Part shown: in pieces, positions 63,975 through 64,000 of the stretch
Layout: every line of letters starts with the position of its first letter
Numbering within the stretch: position 1 is the stretch's first letter
Assembly: GCF_008727715.1 (NCBI RefSeq)
Contig: NZ_CP044218.1
Span: forward strand, 2,232,001 to 2,296,000
Source: Mesorhizobium terrae
Lineage (GTDB): Bacteria > Pseudomonadota > Alphaproteobacteria > Rhizobiales > Rhizobiaceae
DNA: 64,000 nucleotides
Direction: 5' to 3'
Position numbers and translations under genes: made by a program
Notes under the pieces: model-generated
What the model saw: the letters and a program-made list of their open reading frames with translations, nothing else
Told to the model about the DNA's origin: nothing
Databases searched by the model: none

Positions 63975-64000
63975 GAAACCTTCGGCTGCCAGCCAGGTTC

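Noticed and set aside
1..64000. CRISPR array or insertion sequence
   Set aside because: No regularly spaced direct repeats with unique spacers and no transposase were found; the repeats seen are palindromic or tandem.

Overview
The window is a high-GC (roughly 63-65%) chromosomal stretch from an alphaproteobacterium of the Rhizobiales, most likely Mesorhizobium or a close relative. The evidence is a phaR/phbA/phbB polyhydroxybutyrate locus, a CarD regulator, a SUV3-like helicase, aerobic-type CobS/CobT, a rhizobial core gene order around accA-xerD-aroK-aroB, and many dispersed palindromic intergenic elements. About 58 protein genes, one tRNA, a 6S RNA and one riboswitch can be supported. No phage, insertion sequence, plasmid or CRISPR array is visible. 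Most of the region is ordinary core chromosome with a catabolic/transport island in the middle.

Layout. 1-1.0 kb: a phosphoethanolamine-methyltransferase-like gene and the start of a BetI-like TetR regulator. 1.2-4.5 kb: a small conserved protein, an M19 dipeptidase and divergent malonyl-CoA synthetase. 4.7-7.7 kb: phaR divergent from phbA-phbB, which make polyhydroxybutyrate from acetyl-CoA. 8.5-13.7 kb: large RNA helicase, S4 RNA-binding protein, ferredoxin and CarD. 14-18.7 kb: a vWA/CoxE-like gene and a MoxR AAA+ ATPase, normally partners, here separated by a GH25 lipoprotein, an acetyltransferase and repeats. 18.8-22.3 kb: 6S RNA, acetyltransferase, 5-formyl-THF cyclo-ligase, YmdB-like phosphoesterase and TerC. 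22.3-25.4 kb: an ArsR-controlled SRPBCC/VOC operon and a cupin/AraC pair.

25.4-36.7 kb is a metabolic island: a Pot-type ABC importer without its binding protein, a class III aminotransferase, a ProC-like reductase, an EamA exporter, a PhyH-type dioxygenase with divergent AraC, an ECF41 sigma factor with its AhpD-like partner, and a Rieske oxygenase. A 16-bp TetR-type operator (YTGAAYRNYCATTCAA) occurs upstream of the methyltransferase-TetR operon, between the ABC operon and the aminotransferase, and directly in front of the Rieske gene. This suggests that the TetR at the left edge, or a paralogue, links these loci.

37-64 kb: a DUF2934 protein, tRNA-Arg(CCT), M20 amidohydrolase, DacF-like carboxypeptidase, CobW-like metallochaperone, TusA, L,D-transpeptidase, accA, xerD, aroK-aroB-corC, aquaporin, BolA, J-domain protein, cobS-cobT-phytase-like, SpeE-like enzyme, a queuosine-precursor transporter with a preQ1-I riboswitch, rpmB, bioY-DUF1284, LysR/EamA, DUF3108, another EamA exporter and a YhhN protein.

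The strongest regulatory observations are the preQ1-I riboswitch whose pseudoknot appears to include the AUG start codon, the ECF41 promoter, the shared TetR operator, a dense cluster of GANTC (CcrM) sites in front of the helicase, and two families of about 200-bp intergenic repeat elements, one tandemly duplicated. I did not find a clearly new defence or mobile system. The best candidate for an undescribed system is the putative TetR-linked betaine/polyamine-like catabolic regulon.
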